Source: Gemmatimonadales bacterium | Lineage (GTDB): Bacteria > Gemmatimonadota > Gemmatimonadetes > Gemmatimonadales > GWC2-71-9 | Assembly (NCBI GenBank): GCA_025928645.1 | Contig: JAICJD010000013.1 | Coordinates: forward strand, 1-38,704 | Length of the DNA stretch: 38,704 bases | Direction: 5' to 3' | Shown here: positions 36,690-38,704 of the stretch, one piece after another | Numbering within the stretch: position 1 is the stretch's first letter | How the letters are laid out: every line of letters starts with the position of its first letter | Translations under genes and position numbers: made by a program | The notes under the pieces: model-generated | What the model saw: only the letters and a program-made list of their open reading frames with translations | The model's database searches: none | What the model was told of the DNA's origin: nothing

Positions 36690-37706
36690 TCAGGCGGTCG
36701 GGACGAGCGGCACCTCGCATTCGAGCGAGCCCTCCGCGAGGGAGCGCCGGACGGCGTCTGCCGCCAGCAGGGCAGCCAGCCCGTCGGTCGTCCCGGGCGC
36801 AATCTTCGCCCGCGCGCCCACGGCATCGACGAAGGCCTGAAGCTGCCGTTCGTAGGATCGGGCCAGGCTGTCCTGGGCCGAGGCCAGTTTCCTCCCGGTG
36901 GCATCGGCGATGTCGATGGCCGCGCGGGCGGTGCCGCCCGAAGGCCGCGCGCGGTCGGAGCCGGCCCGCAGCTCGAAAGCCCGGTTGCCGGCCCGAATCA
37001 GCACCCGCTCTTCGGCCCGCTCGGCCCGGCCGGCCCGGCAGGAGGCAGTGCCCCCGCCGTGGAAGGTGGCCTGCACCTGGACCTGCTCGAGCGGATCGCG
37101 CCGAGCGCTTAAGGAGGAGATCTCCCGGCCCATGAGGTGGCGTAGCAGATCAAGGTAGAAGTCCAGGTCCGCCAGCAGCGCCGCGTCGAGGCCGGCCTCG
37201 CTTCCGGTACCGGCGCCGGGCTCGCTCCGCCGCAGGATGGTGCTCTCGATGGAGGGCGCCGGCTCACCTTCCGCCGGGTTGGAGGCCAGCGCCCGTCGGA
37301 CCACCTCGACCGGCCTCCACCTCCGGCGATTGTACCCCACCATGACCGGCAGCCGGGCGATCCGCTCGGCGTCCCGAATCCAGAGCCCCTCCTCCGTGGA
37401 GGCCGCCATCGGCGGGTCGATGAGGACGGGCACTCCGGCGCCGAGCGACTGCACGGCGAGAGACGCCCGCTTTGCCAGCGGCGCCGCGACGATCACCGCA
37501 TCCACGGCCCGCGTCTCGAACAAGGCCTCGGGCGACGGCACCGGCCGGCAGCCCGGGGCCATCCGGGCGATCGAGTCCCTCCGCTCGGGCGAGGGGTCGT
37601 AGGCCGCGGTGAGCCTCACACTCGGCAGCGCCCGTATGGCCGGCAGGTGAACCCGCTCGGCTCGGGGCCCACAGCCGAGCAGGCCCAGGAGAACGGTTCC
37701 GCTCAC
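36690..37706 (-). CDS. Gfo/Idh/MocA family oxidoreductase
   Basis: An NAD(P)-dependent dehydrogenase-like protein of 338 residues. The Rossmann motif GLLGCGPRAERVHLPAIRAL (about 7-26) and the following YDPSPERR (cofactor ribose) and AVDAVIVAAPLAKRASLAVQSLGAGVPVLIDPP (about 75-107, equivalent of the EKP motif but with IDPP) are seen. The Lys of the usual EKP is replaced, so catalysis may be altered. The C-terminal dimer/substrate domain is beta-rich. GTG 37706 was chosen because the frame upstream is low-complexity. Substrate is unknown; sugars and inositols are usual for the family. Confidence 0.82.
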   Translation of the reverse strand: MSGTVLLGLLGCGPRAERVHLPAIRALPSVRLTAAYDPSPERRDSIARMAPGCRPVPSPEALFETRAVDAVIVAAPLAKRASLAVQSLGAGVPVLIDPPMAASTEEGLWIRDAERIARLPVMVGYNRRRWRPVEVVRRALASNPAEGEPAPSIESTILRRSEPGAGTGSEAGLDAALLADLDFYLDLLRHLMGREISSLSARRDPLEQVQVQATFHGGGTASCRAGRAERAEERVLIRAGNRAFELRAGSDRARPSGGTARAAIDIADATGRKLASAQDSLARSYERQLQAFVDAVGARAKIAPGTTDGLAALLAADAVRRSLAEGSLECEVPLVPTA

Positions 37707-37941
37707 GTGGCCGGGTCGGGGGCGACGGTCGAAAGCAGAGAAACGGCGGATTGAGGCTGAATCGTGCGGCTCCAGGGTAGCGCTCGATCGAGTGCGGGCG
37801 GGCGCGCCGGGTGACCAAGTTAGCGGCGCCAGAGGCGAGGGCAACGGCTCGCGTACCCGGTGCGGCCGCTCACCCGACCTGCCCTCGACGCCTGCCGCCG
37901 AGACGGGCGGCGGCGGACCGCTCATGGACGAGGTAACCCCA

Positions 37942-37970
37942 TTGACTCATGCCAACTTGCCCCCTATGAT
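37942..37970 (+). promoter_or_regulatory. strong sigma-70-type promoter of the tRNA-tuf operon
   Basis: TTGACT (37942-37947), a 17-base spacer and TATGAT (37965-37970), each one base off the consensus. The predicted start near 37977 is about 21 bases before the first tRNA. This is the best promoter in the window. It lies within the 291-base gap 37707-37997, in which I see nothing else. Confidence 0.85.
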
Positions 37971-37997
37971 ACGGGTCTGTCTTGTTCGGCCTGTTCC

Positions 37998-38070
37998 GCT
38001 GGCGTAGCTCAACTGGCAGAGCACCCGCCTTGTAAGCGGGAGGTTAGGGGTTCGATTCCCCTCGTCAGCT
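37998..38070 (+). tRNA. tRNA-Thr (anticodon TGT)
   Basis: A 73-base cloverleaf: acceptor GCTGGCG/CGTCAGC with one G-U pair, anticodon loop CTTGTAA on a perfect CCCGC/GCGGG stem, T arm AGGGG/CCCCT with TTCGATT, discriminator T. No CCA is encoded. First gene of the tRNA-tuf cluster. Confidence 0.95.
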
Positions 38071-38214
38071 CGGTGACGCCGACACGCTCACTGCTATGGA
38101 CCCCGCTCTCTCGCCGGCGGGGTTCTGTCTCAGAAGAGGGTGATCCTGTTCGAGGTGATCGGTCGGGTGATCCTTCTCAGCGGTGACGCCGGCGCGAGGG
38201 TGAGTGGAAGGCTC

Positions 38215-38298
38215 GGTGGGGTGACCGAGTGGCTAATGGTAGCAGACTGTAAATCTGCCGGGCTCTGCCCTACGTAGGTTCGAATCCTACCCCCACCA
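38215..38298 (+). tRNA. tRNA-Tyr (anticodon GTA)
   Basis: An 84-base type II tRNA with long variable arm: acceptor GGTGGGG/CCCCACC, anticodon loop CTGTAAA on a GCAGA/TCTGC stem, T arm GTAGG/CCTAC with TTCGAAT, discriminator A. The 144-base spacer before it contains a short hairpin (ACCCCGC/GCGGGGT near 38100-38125) and a repeated CGGTGACGCCG (38071 and 38190). Confidence 0.95.
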
Positions 38299-38354
38299 TG
38301 GCGGGTGGTCAGACGAGCGGGACGCGCGAAACGCTCGAGCGGTGCACGCGGTCT

Positions 38355-38427
38355 GCGGGTGTAGCTCAGTTGGTAGAGCATCAGCCTTCCAAGCTGAGGG
38401 TCGCGGGTTCGAGCCCCGTCGCCCGCT
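38355..38427 (+). tRNA. tRNA-Gly (anticodon TCC)
   Basis: A 73-base cloverleaf: acceptor GCGGGTG/CGCCCGC with one wobble pair, anticodon loop CTTCCAA on a TCAGC/GCTGA stem, T arm GCGGG/CCCGT-type with TTCGAGC, discriminator T. Confidence 0.95.
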
Positions 38428-38459
38428 TCGCAGGAACGGTGAAGGCGAAGGAGACGGGC

Positions 38460-38532
<73 letters not shown>

Positions 38533-38579
38533 TGCAGGCCGTCCACACAGGTAACTCAACGGAATCGGGACAGAGCACA

Positions 38580-38704
38580 ATGGCCAAGGCCAAATTCGAG
38601 CGGACGAAGCCGCACGTGAACGTCGGGACGATCGGGCACGTGGATCACGGGAAGACGACCACGACGGCGGCGCTGACCAAGGTGTCGGCCGACAAGGGGT
38701 GGGG
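38580..38704 (+). CDS. tuf: elongation factor Tu, 5' fragment (cut by window end)
   Basis: The first 41 codons of EF-Tu, the GTPase that brings aminoacyl-tRNA to the ribosome. It opens [19 protein letters not shown] and has the P-loop GHVDHGKTT (19-27) followed by [13 protein letters not shown]. The frame is open to the last base of the window. It follows four tRNA genes, likely in one transcript. Confidence 0.96.
   Translation, partial: MAKAKFERTKPHVNVGTIGHVDHGKTTTTAALTKVSADKGW

Overview
The window is a GC-rich (about 70% by eye) bacterial chromosome segment, densely coding, with many ATGA/GTGA/TGATG overlaps between genes. A cysteine-type CcmE, a cysteine-rich CcmH, a sulfocyanin-like copper lipoprotein, a DPP-IV peptidase, and promoters whose -10 looks like TAnnTT suggest Gemmatimonadota or a near relative. 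That placement is inference from gene content. There is no rRNA and no complete universal-marker set here, although gyrB, recF, uvrA and cysS are complete.

Layout. (1) 1-2164: an empty left edge, then an integron-type tyrosine recombinase gene that overlaps a MOSC-domain gene on the minus strand. (2) 2370-3908: a DHA2-type MFS exporter, separated by a long palindrome from (3) a minus-strand run ech - lipoprotein - recF - dciA - gyrB (8633 down to 4087). (4) 8702-11385: mtnA and glpK on the plus strand, with a palindrome between them, followed by (5) a 340-bp nested inverted repeat at 11430-11769. (6) 11864-16324: a cytochrome c maturation operon (zinc-ribbon membrane protein, ccmE, ccmF, ccmH and a CcmI/zinc-ribbon fusion). 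(7) 16456-18304: a minus-strand lipoprotein plus beta-barrel pair of unknown function. (8) 18467-22452: a minus-strand operon macro domain - ABC ATPase - ABC permease - threonine aldolase, ending in a clear intrinsic terminator. (9) uvrA, overlapping tail-to-tail with a sulfocyanin-like copper protein gene, which is divergent from a DPP-IV-type peptidase. (10) 28831-33620: an apparent envelope-stress operon with a small beta-type protein, four tandem paralogous PspB-like membrane/coiled-coil proteins, a YbjN-like protein, PspA, an AI-2E family permease and a DUF1611 protein. (11) 33717-37706: a small unknown protein, mscS, cysS and a minus-strand Gfo/Idh/MocA oxidoreductase. (12) 37942-38704: a strong promoter driving tRNA-Thr(TGT), tRNA-Tyr(GTA), tRNA-Gly(TCC), tRNA-Thr(GGT) and the start of tuf, the same order as E. 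coli thrU-tyrU-glyT-thrT-tufB.

The best candidate for something undescribed is the PspA-linked array of four paralogous mini-membrane proteins. Each has one N-terminal membrane helix, a short basic motif, and a C-terminal coiled coil ending in a nearly invariant RLDFAERLLAQ-like block. Second is the modified Ccm system, with cysteine replacing the heme-binding histidine of CcmE, a twin-arginine signal on CcmH, and zinc-ribbon proteins at both ends. Third are the non-coding palindromic repeats.
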